From contig JALJCQ010000018.1 of NCBI GenBank assembly GCA_023091665.1, positions 558,001 to 622,000 of the forward strand: a DNA stretch of 64,000 bases. Direction: 5' to 3'. Source of the DNA: Pythium myriotylum. Lineage: Eukaryota; Oomycota; Peronosporomycetes; Pythiales; Pythiaceae. This document shows, piece by piece, positions 31,736 to 45,112 of the stretch (positions within the stretch are counted from its first letter, which is position 1; each line of letters begins with the position of its first letter). The position numbers and the translations under genes are program-made. A model generated the notes under the pieces. That model had not been told where the DNA came from. It searched no databases and was given only the letters and a program-made list of their open reading frames with translations.

Positions 31736-31808
31736 GGGATTGGAGCTCCGATAGTAGAGCGCTTGCCTAGCATGCGATAGGTATAGGGATCGACCCCCCA
31801 CCCCCCAC
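31736..31808 (+). pseudogene. tRNA-Ala-like sequence
   Basis: Copy of 120-192; hairpin follows at 31809-31866. Confidence 0.78.
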
Positions 31809-32606
31809 AAACATCTACCGGCGGTAGCGTGGCCTGGTCTGGCCTCGCTAGCGTCGGTGGATGTTTTGTTTGGCTTTGTGTGGCTTTGATTTGTTTCGTT
31901 TTGTGCACTCGTGTGGGACTGCCTTGTCTTCGTTGGACAAGGACCGCCCGCCAGCGCTCCTGTTCATATTGACTCATCTTTTATATGTGCCACTGCCAAG
32001 TGTTGATAGCGACTTGCTGTGGCCGTGCTAGCCCGCCACACACCACGCCACACCACACCGCTTTCCATTGTCGTACCGTATGGTGCGTTTGAACATACGA
32101 GCAATTTCATCCTGTCCACCCTGTCTAATATCACTAGCTTCTCTGTTCTTTGGCCTACGTCCCATGTCCTATGTCCTATGTCCCATGTCCTATGTCCCAT
32201 GTCCTATGTCCCATGTCCTATGTCCCATGTCCTATGTCCCATGTCCTATGTCCCATGTCCTATGTCCTATGTCCTATGTCCTATGTCCTATGTCCTATCT
32301 CCTATCTCCTATCTCCCGTCGACCCGCTCAACCCCCGTTCCGTTCCCCGTTCATCACTCGATCCCGATCCCGATCCCGATCCCGATCCCGATCCCGATCC
32401 CGACCCCGACGCCAACCCCCGCCGTCTCAGACACCTCACTCCAGATAAACGCAGTTGTAGCCGCACGTGTTTGACAGGGTGGCTAAAAGGCTGTGCAGTT
32501 GAGTGTGCGTGTGCTCATTCTAGGGTGATTGTATGTGTGTGGAGTGGAGGTGGAGTTGGGAAGAGAGATAGGGTGTTCGGGCGAGTGGCAGGTGGCGGGT
32601 GTAGCG

Positions 32607-32707
<101 letters not shown>

Positions 32708-32896
32708 AAAGAGAAAGAGAGAGGACGGGGTTGTGCATGGGGGTTGTGAGGGCGTGGTGCGTGTGTGAGTGGTGTTGGTGGTGTTGTGTACGTATGTTGG
32801 GGCGTGGTTGTTTGCGTAGTGTGTTGTTTGTGTGTGTATTGTGATGGTGTTTGTGTCGAATGTATGTGATGCGTATGGTGAGAGTGTGCATTGTGA

Positions 32897-32969
32897 GGGG
32901 ATGTAGCTCAGATGGTAGAGCGCTCGCTTAGCATGCGAGAGGTACTGGGATCGATACCCAGCTTCTCCA
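32897..32969 (+). tRNA. tRNA-Ala(AGC)
   Basis: Same sequence as 1164-1236. Following spacer: 22 heptamers (33646-33799), period 1482 bp. Confidence 0.97.
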
Positions 32970-33221
32970 CTCGCGTTCTGTTACTGTGATATAATCGTCG
33001 GCACCCGCGCAGTCCCAAATTGCGCACTTCATGGGTTCGCCTGTGACAACCGTCGACATTGAGTAACATCTTTTTTGTGTTGCTTTTGTTTTGTTCTGTG
33101 CCTTTCCGTCCATTCCCGTTCCATTCATGCGCATAATATGCGCATCAACACAATATTATTGTGTTGGTGTGTCCGTGCTGAACGTGTGTGATATATTCTC
33201 GTGAGAGGGGGCGATTTGTGT

Positions 33222-33294
33222 GGGATTGGAGCTCCGATAGTAGAGCGCTTGCCTAGCATGCGATAGGTATAGGGATCGACCCCCCACCCCCCAC
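33222..33294 (+). pseudogene. tRNA-Ala-like sequence
   Basis: Copy of 120-192; hairpin follows at 33295-33352. Confidence 0.78.
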
Positions 33295-34092
33295 AAACAT
33301 CTACCGGCGGTAGCGTGGCCTGGTCTGGCCTCGCTAGCGTCGGTGGATGTTTTGTTTGGCTTTGTGTGGCTTTGATTTGTTTCGTTTTGTGCACTCGTGT
33401 GGGACTGCCTTGTCTTCGTTGGACAAGGACCGCCCGCCAGCGCTCCTGTTCATATTGACTCATCTTTTATATGTGCCACTGCCAAGTGTTGATAGCGACT
33501 TGCTGTGGCCGTGCTAGCCCGCCACACACCACGCCACACCACACCGCTTTCCATTGTCGTACCGTATGGTGCGTTTGAACATACGAGCAATTTCATCCTG
33601 TCCACCCTGTCTAATATCACTAGCTTCTCTGTTCTTTGGCCTACGTCCCATGTCCTATGTCCTATGTCCCATGTCCTATGTCCCATGTCCTATGTCCCAT
33701 GTCCTATGTCCCATGTCCTATGTCCCATGTCCTATGTCCCATGTCCTATGTCCTATGTCCTATGTCCTATGTCCTATGTCCTATCTCCTATCTCCTATCT
33801 CCCGTCGACCCGCTCAACCCCCGTTCCGTTCCCCGTTCATCACTCGATCCCGATCCCGATCCCGATCCCGATCCCGATCCCGATCCCGACCCCGACGCCA
33901 ACCCCCGCCGTCTCAGACACCTCACTCCAGATAAACGCAGTTGTAGCCGCACGTGTTTGACAGGGTGGCTAAAAGGCTGTGCAGTTGAGTGTGCGTGTGC
34001 TCATTCTAGGGTGATTGTATGTGTGTGGAGTGGAGGTGGAGTTGGGAAGAGAGATAGGGTGTTCGGGCGAGTGGCAGGTGGCGGGTGTAGCG

Positions 34093-34189
<97 letters not shown>

Positions 34190-34378
34190 AAAGAGAAAGA
34201 GAGAGGACGGGGTTGTGCATGGGGGTTGTGAGGGCGTGGTGCGTGTGTGAGTGGTGTTGGTGGTGTTGTGTACGTATGTTGGGGCGTGGTTGTTTGCGTA
34301 GTGTGTTGTTTGTGTGTGTATTGTGATGGTGTTTGTGTCGAATGTATGTGATGCGTATGGTGAGAGTGTGCATTGTGA

Positions 34379-34451
34379 GGGGATGTAGCTCAGATGGTAG
34401 AGCGCTCGCTTAGCATGCGAGAGGTACTGGGATCGATACCCAGCTTCTCCA
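34379..34451 (+). tRNA. tRNA-Ala(AGC)
   Basis: Same sequence as 1164-1236. Following spacer: 26 heptamers (35128-35309), period 1524 bp. Confidence 0.97.
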
Positions 34452-34703
34452 CTCGCGTTCTGTTACTGTGATATAATCGTCGGCACCCGCGCAGTCCCAA
34501 ATTGCGCACTTCATGGGTTCGCCTGTGACAACCGTCGACATTGAGTAACATCTTTTTTGTGTTGCTTTTGTTTTGTTCTGTGCCTTTCCGTCCATTCCCG
34601 TTCCATTCATGCGCATAATATGCGCATCAACACAATATTATTGTGTTGGTGTGTCCGTGCTGAACGTGTGTGATATATTCTCGTGAGAGGGGGCGATTTG
34701 TGT

Positions 34704-34776
34704 GGGATTGGAGCTCCGATAGTAGAGCGCTTGCCTAGCATGCGATAGGTATAGGGATCGACCCCCCACCCCCCAC
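34704..34776 (+). pseudogene. tRNA-Ala-like sequence
   Basis: Copy of 120-192; hairpin follows at 34777-34834. Confidence 0.78.
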
Positions 34777-35602
34777 AAACATCTACCGGCGGTAGCGTGG
34801 CCTGGTCTGGCCTCGCTAGCGTCGGTGGATGTTTTGTTTGGCTTTGTGTGGCTTTGATTTGTTTCGTTTTGTGCACTCGTGTGGGACTGCCTTGTCTTCG
34901 TTGGACAAGGACCGCCCGCCAGCGCTCCTGTTCATATTGACTCATCTTTTATATGTGCCACTGCCAAGTGTTGATAGCGACTTGCTGTGGCCGTGCTAGC
35001 CCGCCACACACCACGCCACACCACACCGCTTTCCATTGTCGTACCGTATGGTGCGTTTGAACATACGAGCAATTTCATCCTGTCCACCCTGTCTAATATC
35101 ACTAGCTTCTCTGTTCTTTGGCCTACGTCCCATGTCCTATGTCCTATGTCCCATGTCCTATGTCCTATGTCCTATGTCCCATGTCCTATGTCCCATGTCC
35201 TATGTCCCATGTCCTATGTCCCATGTCCTATGTCCCATGTCCTATGTCCCATGTCCTATGTCCTATGTCCTATGTCCTATGTCCTATGTCCTATCTCCTA
35301 TCTCCTATCTCCCGTCGACCCGCTCAACCCCCGTTCCGTTCCCCGTTCATCACTCGATCCCGATCCCGATCCCGATCCCGATCCCGATCCCGATCCCGAC
35401 CCCGACGCCAACCCCCGCCGTCTCAGACACCTCACTCCAGATAAACGCAGTTGTAGCCGCACGTGTTTGACAGGGTGGCTAAAAGGCTGTGCAGTTGAGT
35501 GTGCGTGTGCTCATTCTAGGGTGATTGTATGTGTGTGGAGTGGAGGTGGAGTTGGGAAGAGAGATAGGGTGTTCGGGCGAGTGGCAGGTGGCGGGTGTAG
35601 CG

Positions 35603-35713
<111 letters not shown>

Positions 35714-35902
35714 AAAGAGAAAGAGAGAGGACGGGGTTGTGCATGGGGGTTGTGAGGGCGTGGTGCGTGTGTGAGTGGTGTTGGTGGTGTTGTGTACGTA
35801 TGTTGGGGCGTGGTTGTTTGCGTAGTGTGTTGTTTGTGTGTGTATTGTGATGGTGTTTGTGTCGAATGTATGTGATGCGTATGGTGAGAGTGTGCATTGT
35901 GA

Positions 35903-35975
35903 GGGGATGTAGCTCAGATGGTAGAGCGCTCGCTTAGCATGCGAGAGGTACTGGGATCGATACCCAGCTTCTCCA
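35903..35975 (+). tRNA. tRNA-Ala(AGC)
   Basis: Same sequence as 1164-1236. Following spacer: 24 heptamers (36652-36819), plus the GTACGTTTG and GTATATGATG variants before the next tRNA. Confidence 0.97.
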
Positions 35976-36227
35976 CTCGCGTTCTGTTACTGTGATATAA
36001 TCGTCGGCACCCGCGCAGTCCCAAATTGCGCACTTCATGGGTTCGCCTGTGACAACCGTCGACATTGAGTAACATCTTTTTTGTGTTGCTTTTGTTTTGT
36101 TCTGTGCCTTTCCGTCCATTCCCGTTCCATTCATGCGCATAATATGCGCATCAACACAATATTATTGTGTTGGTGTGTCCGTGCTGAACGTGTGTGATAT
36201 ATTCTCGTGAGAGGGGGCGATTTGTGT

Positions 36228-36300
36228 GGGATTGGAGCTCCGATAGTAGAGCGCTTGCCTAGCATGCGATAGGTATAGGGATCGACCCCCCACCCCCCAC
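36228..36300 (+). pseudogene. tRNA-Ala-like sequence
   Basis: Copy of 120-192; hairpin follows at 36301-36358. Confidence 0.78.
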
Positions 36301-37118
36301 AAACATCTACCGGCGGTAGCGTGGCCTGGTCTGGCCTCGCTAGCGTCGGTGGATGTTTTGTTTGGCTTTGTGTGGCTTTGATTTGTTTCGTTTTGTGCAC
36401 TCGTGTGGGACTGCCTTGTCTTCGTTGGACAAGGACCGCCCGCCAGCGCTCCTGTTCATATTGACTCATCTTTTATATGTGCCACTGCCAAGTGTTGATA
36501 GCGACTTGCTGTGGCCGTGCTAGCCCGCCACACACCACGCCACACCACACCGCTTTCCATTGTCGTACCGTATGGTGCGTTTGAACATACGAGCAATTTC
36601 ATCCTGTCCACCCTGTCTAATATCACTAGCTTCTCTGTTCTTTGGCCTACGTCCCATGTCCTATGTCCTATGTCCCATGTCCCATGTCCCATGTCCTATG
36701 TCCCATGTCCTATGTCCCATGTCCTATGTCCCATGTCCTATGTCCTATGTCCCATGTCCTATGTCCCATGTCCTATGTCCTATGTCCTATGTCCTATGTC
36801 CTATGTCCTATCTCCTATCTCCCGTCGACCCGCTCAACCCCCGTTCCGTTCCCCGTTCATCACTCGATCCCGATCCCGATCCCGATCCCGATCCCGATCC
36901 CGACCCCGATCCCGACCCCGACGCCAACCCCCGCCGTCTCAGACACCTCACTCCAGATAAACGCAGTTGTAGCCGCACGTGTTTGACAGGGTGGCTAAAA
37001 GGCTGTGCAGTTGAGTGTGCGTGTGCTCATTCTAGGGTGATTGTATGTGTGTGGAGTGGAGGTGGAGTTGGGAAGAGAGATAGGGTGTTCGGGCGAGTGG
37101 CAGGTGGCGGGTGTAGCG

Positions 37119-37223
<105 letters not shown>

Positions 37224-37412
37224 AAAGAGAAAGAGAGAGGACGGGGTTGTGCATGGGGGTTGTGAGGGCGTGGTGCGTGTGTGAGTGGTGTTGGTGGTGT
37301 TGTGTACGTTTGTTGGGGCGTGGTTGTTTGCGTAGTGTGTTGTTTGTGTGTGTATTGTGATGGTGTTTGTGTCGAATGTATATGATGCGTATGGTGAGAG
37401 TGTGCATTGTGA

Positions 37413-37485
37413 GGGGATGTAGCTCAGATGGTAGAGCGCTCGCTTAGCATGCGAGAGGTACTGGGATCGATACCCAGCTTCTCCA
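37413..37485 (+). tRNA. tRNA-Ala(AGC)
   Basis: Same sequence as 1164-1236. Following spacer: 19 heptamers (38162-38294), with the same two SNP variants as the preceding unit. Confidence 0.97.
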
Positions 37486-37737
37486 CTCGCGTTCTGTTAC
37501 TGTGATATAATCGTCGGCACCCGCGCAGTCCCAAATTGCGCACTTCATGGGTTCGCCTGTGACAACCGTCGACATTGAGTAACATCTTTTTTGTGTTGCT
37601 TTTGTTTTGTTCTGTGCCTTTCCGTCCATTCCCGTTCCATTCATGCGCATAATATGCGCATCAACACAATATTATTGTGTTGGTGTGTCCGTGCTGAACG
37701 TGTGTGATATATTCTCGTGAGAGGGGGCGATTTGTGT

Positions 37738-37810
37738 GGGATTGGAGCTCCGATAGTAGAGCGCTTGCCTAGCATGCGATAGGTATAGGGATCGACCCCC
37801 CACCCCCCAC
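37738..37810 (+). pseudogene. tRNA-Ala-like sequence
   Basis: Copy of 120-192; hairpin follows at 37811-37868. Confidence 0.78.
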
Positions 37811-38593
37811 AAACATCTACCGGCGGTAGCGTGGCCTGGTCTGGCCTCGCTAGCGTCGGTGGATGTTTTGTTTGGCTTTGTGTGGCTTTGATTTGTTTCG
37901 TTTTGTGCACTCGTGTGGGACTGCCTTGTCTTCGTTGGACAAGGACCGCCCGCCAGCGCTCCTGTTCATATTGACTCATCTTTTATATGTGCCACTGCCA
38001 AGTGTTGATAGCGACTTGCTGTGGCCGTGCTAGCCCGCCACACACCACGCCACACCACACCGCTTTCCATTGTCGTACCGTATGGTGCGTTTGAACATAC
38101 GAGCAATTTCATCCTGTCCACCCTGTCTAATATCACTAGCTTCTCTGTTCTTTGGCCTACGTCCCATGTCCTATGTCCTATGTCCCATGTCCTATGTCCT
38201 ATGTCCCATGTCCTATGTCCTATGTCCCATGTCCTATGTCCCATGTCCTATGTCCTATGTCCTATGTCCTATGTCCTATGTCCTATCTCCTATCTCCCGT
38301 CGACCCGCTCAACCCCCGTTCCGTTCCCCGTTCATCACTCGATCCCGATCCCGATCCCGATCCCGATCCCGATCCCGACCCCGATCCCGACCCCGACGCC
38401 AACCCCCGCCGTCTCAGACACCTCACTCCAGATAAACGCAGTTGTAGCCGCACGTGTTTGACAGGGTGGCTAAAAGGCTGTGCAGTTGAGTGTGCGTGTG
38501 CTCATTCTAGGGTGATTGTATGTGTGTGGAGTGGAGGTGGAGTTGGGAAGAGAGATAGGGTGTTCGGGCGAGTGGCAGGTGGCGGGTGTAGCG

Positions 38594-38700
<107 letters not shown>

Positions 38701-38889
38701 AAAGAGAAAGAGAGAGGACGGGGTTGTGCATGGGGGTTGTGAGGGCGTGGTGCGTGTGTGAGTGGTGTTGGTGGTGTTGTGTACGTTTGTTGGGGCGTGG
38801 TTGTTTGCGTAGTGTGTTGTTTGTGTGTGTATTGTGATGGTGTTTGTGTCGAATGTATATGATGCGTATGGTGAGAGTGTGCATTGTGC

Positions 38890-38962
38890 GGGGATGTAGC
38901 TCAGATGGTAGAGCGCTCGCTTAGCATGCGAGAGGTACTGGGATCGATACCCAGCTTCTCCA
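38890..38962 (+). tRNA. tRNA-Ala(AGC), variant 5' flank
   Basis: Gene body same as 1164-1236, but the base just before nucleotide 1 is C (38889) where the other non-restored units have A. Following spacer: 24 heptamers (39639-39806). Confidence 0.97.
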
Positions 38963-39214
38963 CTCGCGTTCTGTTACTGTGATATAATCGTCGGCACCCG
39001 CGCAGTCCCAAATTGCGCACTTCATGGGTTCGCCTGTGACAACCGTCGACATTGAGTAACATCTTTTTTGTGTTGCTTTTGTTTTGTTCTGTGCCTTTCC
39101 GTCCATTCCCGTTCCATTCATGCGCATAATATGCGCATCAACACAATATTATTGTGTTGGTGTGTCCGTGCTGAACGTGTGTGATATATTCTCGTGAGAG
39201 GGGGCGATTTGTGT

Positions 39215-39287
39215 GGGATTGGAGCTCCGATAGTAGAGCGCTTGCCTAGCATGCGATAGGTATAGGGATCGACCCCCCACCCCCCAC
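39215..39287 (+). pseudogene. tRNA-Ala-like sequence
   Basis: Copy of 120-192; hairpin follows at 39288-39345. Confidence 0.78.
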
Positions 39288-40105
39288 AAACATCTACCGG
39301 CGGTAGCGTGGCCTGGTCTGGCCTCGCTAGCGTCGGTGGATGTTTTGTTTGGCTTTGTGTGGCTTTGATTTGTTTCGTTTTGTGCACTCGTGTGGGACTG
39401 CCTTGTCTTCGTTGGACAAGGACCGCCCGCCAGCGCTCCTGTTCATATTGACTCATCTTTTATATGTGCCACTGCCAAGTGTTGATAGCGACTTGCTGTG
39501 GCCGTGCTAGCCCGCCACACACCACGCCACACCACACCGCTTTCCATTGTCGTACCGTATGGTGCGTTTGAACATACGAGCAATTTCATCCTGTCCACCC
39601 TGTCTAATATCACTAGCTTCTCTGTTCTTTGGCCTACGTCCCATGTCCTATGTCCTATGTCCCATGTCCCATGTCCCATGTCCTATGTCCCATGTCCTAT
39701 GTCCCATGTCCTATGTCCCATGTCCTATGTCCTATGTCCCATGTCCTATGTCCCATGTCCTATGTCCTATGTCCTATGTCCTATGTCCTATGTCCTATCT
39801 CCTATCTCCCGTCGACCCGCTCAACCCCCGTTCCGTTCCCCGTTCATCACTCGATCCCGATCCCGATCCCGATCCCGATCCCGATCCCGACCCCGATCCC
39901 GACCCCGACGCCAACCCCCGCCGTCTCAGACACCTCACTCCAGATAAACGCAGTTGTAGCCGCACGTGTTTGACAGGGTGGCTAAAAGGCTGTGCAGTTG
40001 AGTGTGCGTGTGCTCATTCTAGGGTGATTGTATGTGTGTGGAGTGGAGGTGGAGTTGGGAAGAGAGATAGGGTGTTCGGGCGAGTGGCAGGTGGCGGGTG
40101 TAGCG

Positions 40106-40140
<35 letters not shown>

Positions 40141-40329
40141 AAAGAGAAAGAGAGAGGACGGGGTTGTGCATGGGGGTTGTGAGGGCGTGGTGCGTGTGTG
40201 AGTGGTGTTGGTGGTGTTGTGTACGTATGTTGGGGCGTGGTTGTTTGCGTAGTGTGTTGTTTGTGTGTGTATTGTGATGGTGTTTGTGTCGAATGTATAT
40301 GATGCGTATGGTGAGAGTGTGCATTGTGA

Positions 40330-40402
40330 GGGGATGTAGCTCAGATGGTAGAGCGCTCGCTTAGCATGCGAGAGGTACTGGGATCGATACCCAGCTTCTC
40401 CA
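40330..40402 (+). tRNA. tRNA-Ala(AGC)
   Basis: Same sequence as 1164-1236. Following spacer: 25 heptamers (41079-41253) of the CGCCTTCC/TCTCATG haplotype. Confidence 0.97.
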
Positions 40403-40654
40403 CTCGCGTTCTGTTACTGTGATATAATCGTCGGCACCCGCGCAGTCCCAAATTGCGCACTTCATGGGTTCGCCTGTGACAACCGTCGACATTGAGTAAC
40501 ATCTTTTTTGTGTTGCTTTTGTTTTGTTCTGTGCCTTTCCGTCCATTCCCGTTCCATTCATGCGCATAATATGCGCATCAACACAATATTATTGTGTTGG
40601 TGTGTCCGTGCTGAACGTGTGTGATATATTCTCGTGAGAGGGGGCGATTTGTGT

Positions 40655-40727
40655 GGGATTGGAGCTCCGATAGTAGAGCGCTTGCCTAGCATGCGATAGG
40701 TATAGGGATCGACCCCCCACCCCCCAC
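40655..40727 (+). pseudogene. tRNA-Ala-like sequence
   Basis: Copy of 120-192; hairpin follows at 40728-40785. Confidence 0.78.
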
Positions 40728-41558
40728 AAACATCTACCGGCGGTAGCGTGGCCTGGTCTGGCCTCGCTAGCGTCGGTGGATGTTTTGTTTGGCTTTGTGT
40801 GGCTTTGATTTGTTTCGTTTTGTGCACTCGTGTGGGACTGCCTTGTCTTCGTTGGACAAGGACCGCCCGCCAGCGCTCCTGTTCATATTGACTCATCTTT
40901 TATATGTGCCACTGCCAAGTGTTGATAGCGACTTGCTGTGGCCGTGCTAGCCCGCCACACACCACGCCACACCACACCGCCTTCCATTGTCGTACCGTAT
41001 GGTGCGTTTGAACATACGAGCAATTTCATCCTGTCCACCCTGTCTAATATCACTAGCTTCTCTGTTCTTTGGCCTACGTCCCATGTCCTATGTCCTATGT
41101 CCCATGTCCTATGTCCCATGTCCTATGTCCCATGTCCTATGTCCCATGTCCTATGTCCCATGTCCTATGTCCCATGTCCTATGTCTCATGTCCTATGTCC
41201 CATGTCCTATGTCCTATGTCCTATCTCCTATGTCCTATGTCCTATCTCCTATCTCCCGTCGACCCGCTCAACCCCCGTTCCGTTCCCCGTTCATCACTCG
41301 ATCCCGACCCCGATCCCGATCCCGATCCCGATCCCGACCCCGATCCCGATCCCGACCCCGACGCCAACCCCCGCCGTCTCAGACACCTCACTCCAGATAA
41401 ACGCAGTTGTAGCCGCACGTGTTTGACAGGGTGGCTAAAAGGCTGTGCAGTTGAGTGTGCGTGTGCTCATTCTAGGGTGATTGTATGTGTGTGGAGTGGA
41501 GGTGGAGTTGGGAAGAGAGATAGGGTGTTCGGGCGAGTGGCAGGTGGCGGGTGTAGCG

Positions 41559-41597
<39 letters not shown>

Positions 41598-41786
41598 AAA
41601 GAGAAAGAGAGAGGACGGGGTTGTGCATGGGGGTTGTGAGGGCGTGGTGCGTGTGTGAGTGGTGTTGGTGGTGTTGTGTACGTTTGTTGGGGCGTGGTTG
41701 TTTGCGTAGTGTGTTGTTTGTGTGTGTATTGTGATGGTGTTTGTGTCGAATGTATGTGATGCGTATGGTGAGAGTGTGCATTGTGA

Positions 41787-41859
41787 GGGGATGTAGCTCA
41801 GATGGTAGAGCGCTCGCTTAGCATGCGAGAGGTACTGGGATCGATACCCAGCTTCTCCA
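41787..41859 (+). tRNA. tRNA-Ala(AGC)
   Basis: Same sequence as 1164-1236. Following spacer: 27 heptamers (42536-42724) of the CGCTTTCC haplotype. Confidence 0.97.
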
Positions 41860-42111
41860 CTCGCGTTCTGTTACTGTGATATAATCGTCGGCACCCGCGC
41901 AGTCCCAAATTGCGCACTTCATGGGTTCGCCTGTGACAACCGTCGACATTGAGTAACATCTTTTTTGTGTTGCTTTTGTTTTGTTCTGTGCCTTTCCGTC
42001 CATTCCCGTTCCATTCATGCGCATAATATGCGCATCAACACAATATTATTGTGTTGGTGTGTCCGTGCTGAACGTGTGTGATATATTCTCGTGAGAGGGG
42101 GCGATTTGTGT

Positions 42112-42184
42112 GGGATTGGAGCTCCGATAGTAGAGCGCTTGCCTAGCATGCGATAGGTATAGGGATCGACCCCCCACCCCCCAC
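42112..42184 (+). pseudogene. tRNA-Ala-like sequence
   Basis: Copy of 120-192; hairpin follows at 42185-42242. Confidence 0.78.
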
Positions 42185-43023
42185 AAACATCTACCGGCGG
42201 TAGCGTGGCCTGGTCTGGCCTCGCTAGCGTCGGTGGATGTTTTGTTTGGCTTTGTGTGGCTTTGATTTGTTTCGTTTTGTGCACTCGTGTGGGACTGCCT
42301 TGTCTTCGTTGGACAAGGACCGCCCGCCAGCGCTCCTGTTCATATTGACTCATCTTTTATATGTGCCACTGCCAAGTGTTGATAGCGACTTGCTGTGGCC
42401 GTGCTAGCCCGCCACACACCACGCCACACCACACCGCTTTCCATTGTCGTACCGTATGGTGCGTTTGAACATACGAGCAATTTCATCCTGTCCACCCTGT
42501 CTAATATCACTAGCTTCTCTGTTCTTTGGCCTACGTCCCATGTCCTATGTCCTATGTCCCATGTCCCATGTCCCATGTCCTATGTCCCATGTCCTATGTC
42601 CCATGTCCTATGTCCCATGTCCTATGTCCTATGTCCCATGTCCTATGTCCCATGTCCTATGTCCTATGTCCTATGTCCTATGTCCTATGTCCTATGTCCT
42701 ATGTCCTATGTCCTATCTCCTATCTCCCGTCGACCCGCTCAACCCCCGTTCCGTTCCCCGTTCATCACTCGATCCCGATCCCGATCCCGATCCCGATCCC
42801 GATCCCGACCCCGATCCCGACCCCGACGCCAACCCCCGCCGTCTCAGACACCTCACTCCAGATAAACGCAGTTGTAGCCGCACGTGTTTGACAGGGTGGC
42901 TAAAAGGCTGTGCAGTTGAGTGTGCGTGTGCTCATTCTAGGGTGATTGTATGTGTGTGGAGTGGAGGTGGAGTTGGGAAGAGAGATAGGGTGTTCGGGCG
43001 AGTGGCAGGTGGCGGGTGTAGCG

Positions 43024-43068
<45 letters not shown>

Positions 43069-43257
43069 AAAGAGAAAGAGAGAGGACGGGGTTGTGCATG
43101 GGGGTTGTGAGGGCGTGGTGCGTGTGTGAGTGGTGTTGGTGGTGTTGTGTACGTATGTTGGGGCGTGGTTGTTTGCGTAGTGTGTTGTTTGTGTGTGTAT
43201 TGTGATGGTGTTTGTGTCGAATGTATATGATGCGTATGGTGAGAGTGTGCATTGTGA

Positions 43258-43330
43258 GGGGATGTAGCTCAGATGGTAGAGCGCTCGCTTAGCATGCGAG
43301 AGGTACTGGGATCGATACCCAGCTTCTCCA
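43258..43330 (+). tRNA. tRNA-Ala(AGC)
   Basis: Same sequence as 1164-1236. Following spacer: 25 heptamers (44007-44181), CGCCTTCC haplotype. Confidence 0.97.
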
Positions 43331-43582
43331 CTCGCGTTCTGTTACTGTGATATAATCGTCGGCACCCGCGCAGTCCCAAATTGCGCACTTCATGGGTTCG
43401 CCTGTGACAACCGTCGACATTGAGTAACATCTTTTTTGTGTTGCTTTTGTTTTGTTCTGTGCCTTTCCGTCCATTCCCGTTCCATTCATGCGCATAATAT
43501 GCGCATCAACACAATATTATTGTGTTGGTGTGTCCGTGCTGAACGTGTGTGATATATTCTCGTGAGAGGGGGCGATTTGTGT

Positions 43583-43655
43583 GGGATTGGAGCTCCGATA
43601 GTAGAGCGCTTGCCTAGCATGCGATAGGTATAGGGATCGACCCCCCACCCCCCAC
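43583..43655 (+). pseudogene. tRNA-Ala-like sequence
   Basis: Copy of 120-192; hairpin follows at 43656-43713. Confidence 0.78.
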
Positions 43656-44486
43656 AAACATCTACCGGCGGTAGCGTGGCCTGGTCTGGCCTCGCTAGCG
43701 TCGGTGGATGTTTTGTTTGGCTTTGTGTGGCTTTGATTTGTTTCGTTTTGTGCACTCGTGTGGGACTGCCTTGTCTTCGTTGGACAAGGACCGCCCGCCA
43801 GCGCTCCTGTTCATATTGACTCATCTTTTATATGTGCCACTGCCAAGTGTTGATAGCGACTTGCTGTGGCCGTGCTAGCCCGCCACACACCACGCCACAC
43901 CACACCGCCTTCCATTGTCGTACCGTATGGTGCGTTTGAACATACGAGCAATTTCATCCTGTCCACCCTGTCTAATATCACTAGCTTCTCTGTTCTTTGG
44001 CCTACGTCCCATGTCCTATGTCCTATGTCCCATGTCCTATGTCCCATGTCCTATGTCCCATGTCCTATGTCCCATGTCCTATGTCCCATGTCCTATGTCC
44101 CATGTCCTATGTCTCATGTCCTATGTCCCATGTCCTATGTCCTATGTCCTATCTCCTATGTCCTATGTCCTATCTCCTATCTCCCGTCGACCCGCTCAAC
44201 CCCCGTTCCGTTCCCCGTTCATCACTCGATCCCGACCCCGATCCCGATCCCGATCCCGATCCCGACCCCGATCCCGATCCCGACCCCGACGCCAACCCCC
44301 GCCGTCTCAGACACCTCACTCCAGATAAACGCAGTTGTAGCCGCACGTGTTTGACAGGGTGGCTAAAAGGCTGTGCAGTTGAGTGTGCGTGTGCTCATTC
44401 TAGGGTGATTGTATGTGTGTGGAGTGGAGGTGGAGTTGGGAAGAGAGATAGGGTGTTCGGGCGAGTGGCAGGTGGCGGGTGTAGCG

Positions 44487-44525
<39 letters not shown>

Positions 44526-44714
44526 AAAGAGAAAGAGAGAGGACGGGGTTGTGCATGGGGGTTGTGAGGGCGTGGTGCGTGTGTGAGTGGTGTTGGTGGT
44601 GTTGTGTACGTATGTTGGGGCGTGGTTGTTTGCGTAGTGTGTTGTTTGTGTGTGTATTGTGATGGTGTTTGTGTCGAATGTATGTGATGCGTATGGTGAG
44701 AGTGTGCATTGTGA

Positions 44715-44787
44715 GGGGATGTAGCTCAGATGGTAGAGCGCTCGCTTAGCATGCGAGAGGTACTGGGATCGATACCCAGCTTCTCCA
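44715..44787 (+). tRNA. tRNA-Ala(AGC)
   Basis: Same sequence as 1164-1236. Following spacer: 24 heptamers (45464-45631), CGCTTTCC haplotype. Confidence 0.97.
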
Positions 44788-45039
44788 CTCGCGTTCTGTT
44801 ACTGTGATATAATCGTCGGCACCCGCGCAGTCCCAAATTGCGCACTTCATGGGTTCGCCTGTGACAACCGTCGACATTGAGTAACATCTTTTTTGTGTTG
44901 CTTTTGTTTTGTTCTGTGCCTTTCCGTCCATTCCCGTTCCATTCATGCGCATAATATGCGCATCAACACAATATTATTGTGTTGGTGTGTCCGTGCTGAA
45001 CGTGTGTGATATATTCTCGTGAGAGGGGGCGATTTGTGT

Positions 45040-45112
45040 GGGATTGGAGCTCCGATAGTAGAGCGCTTGCCTAGCATGCGATAGGTATAGGGATCGACCC
45101 CCCACCCCCCAC
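45040..45112 (+). pseudogene. tRNA-Ala-like sequence
   Basis: Copy of 120-192; hairpin follows at 45113-45170. Confidence 0.78.
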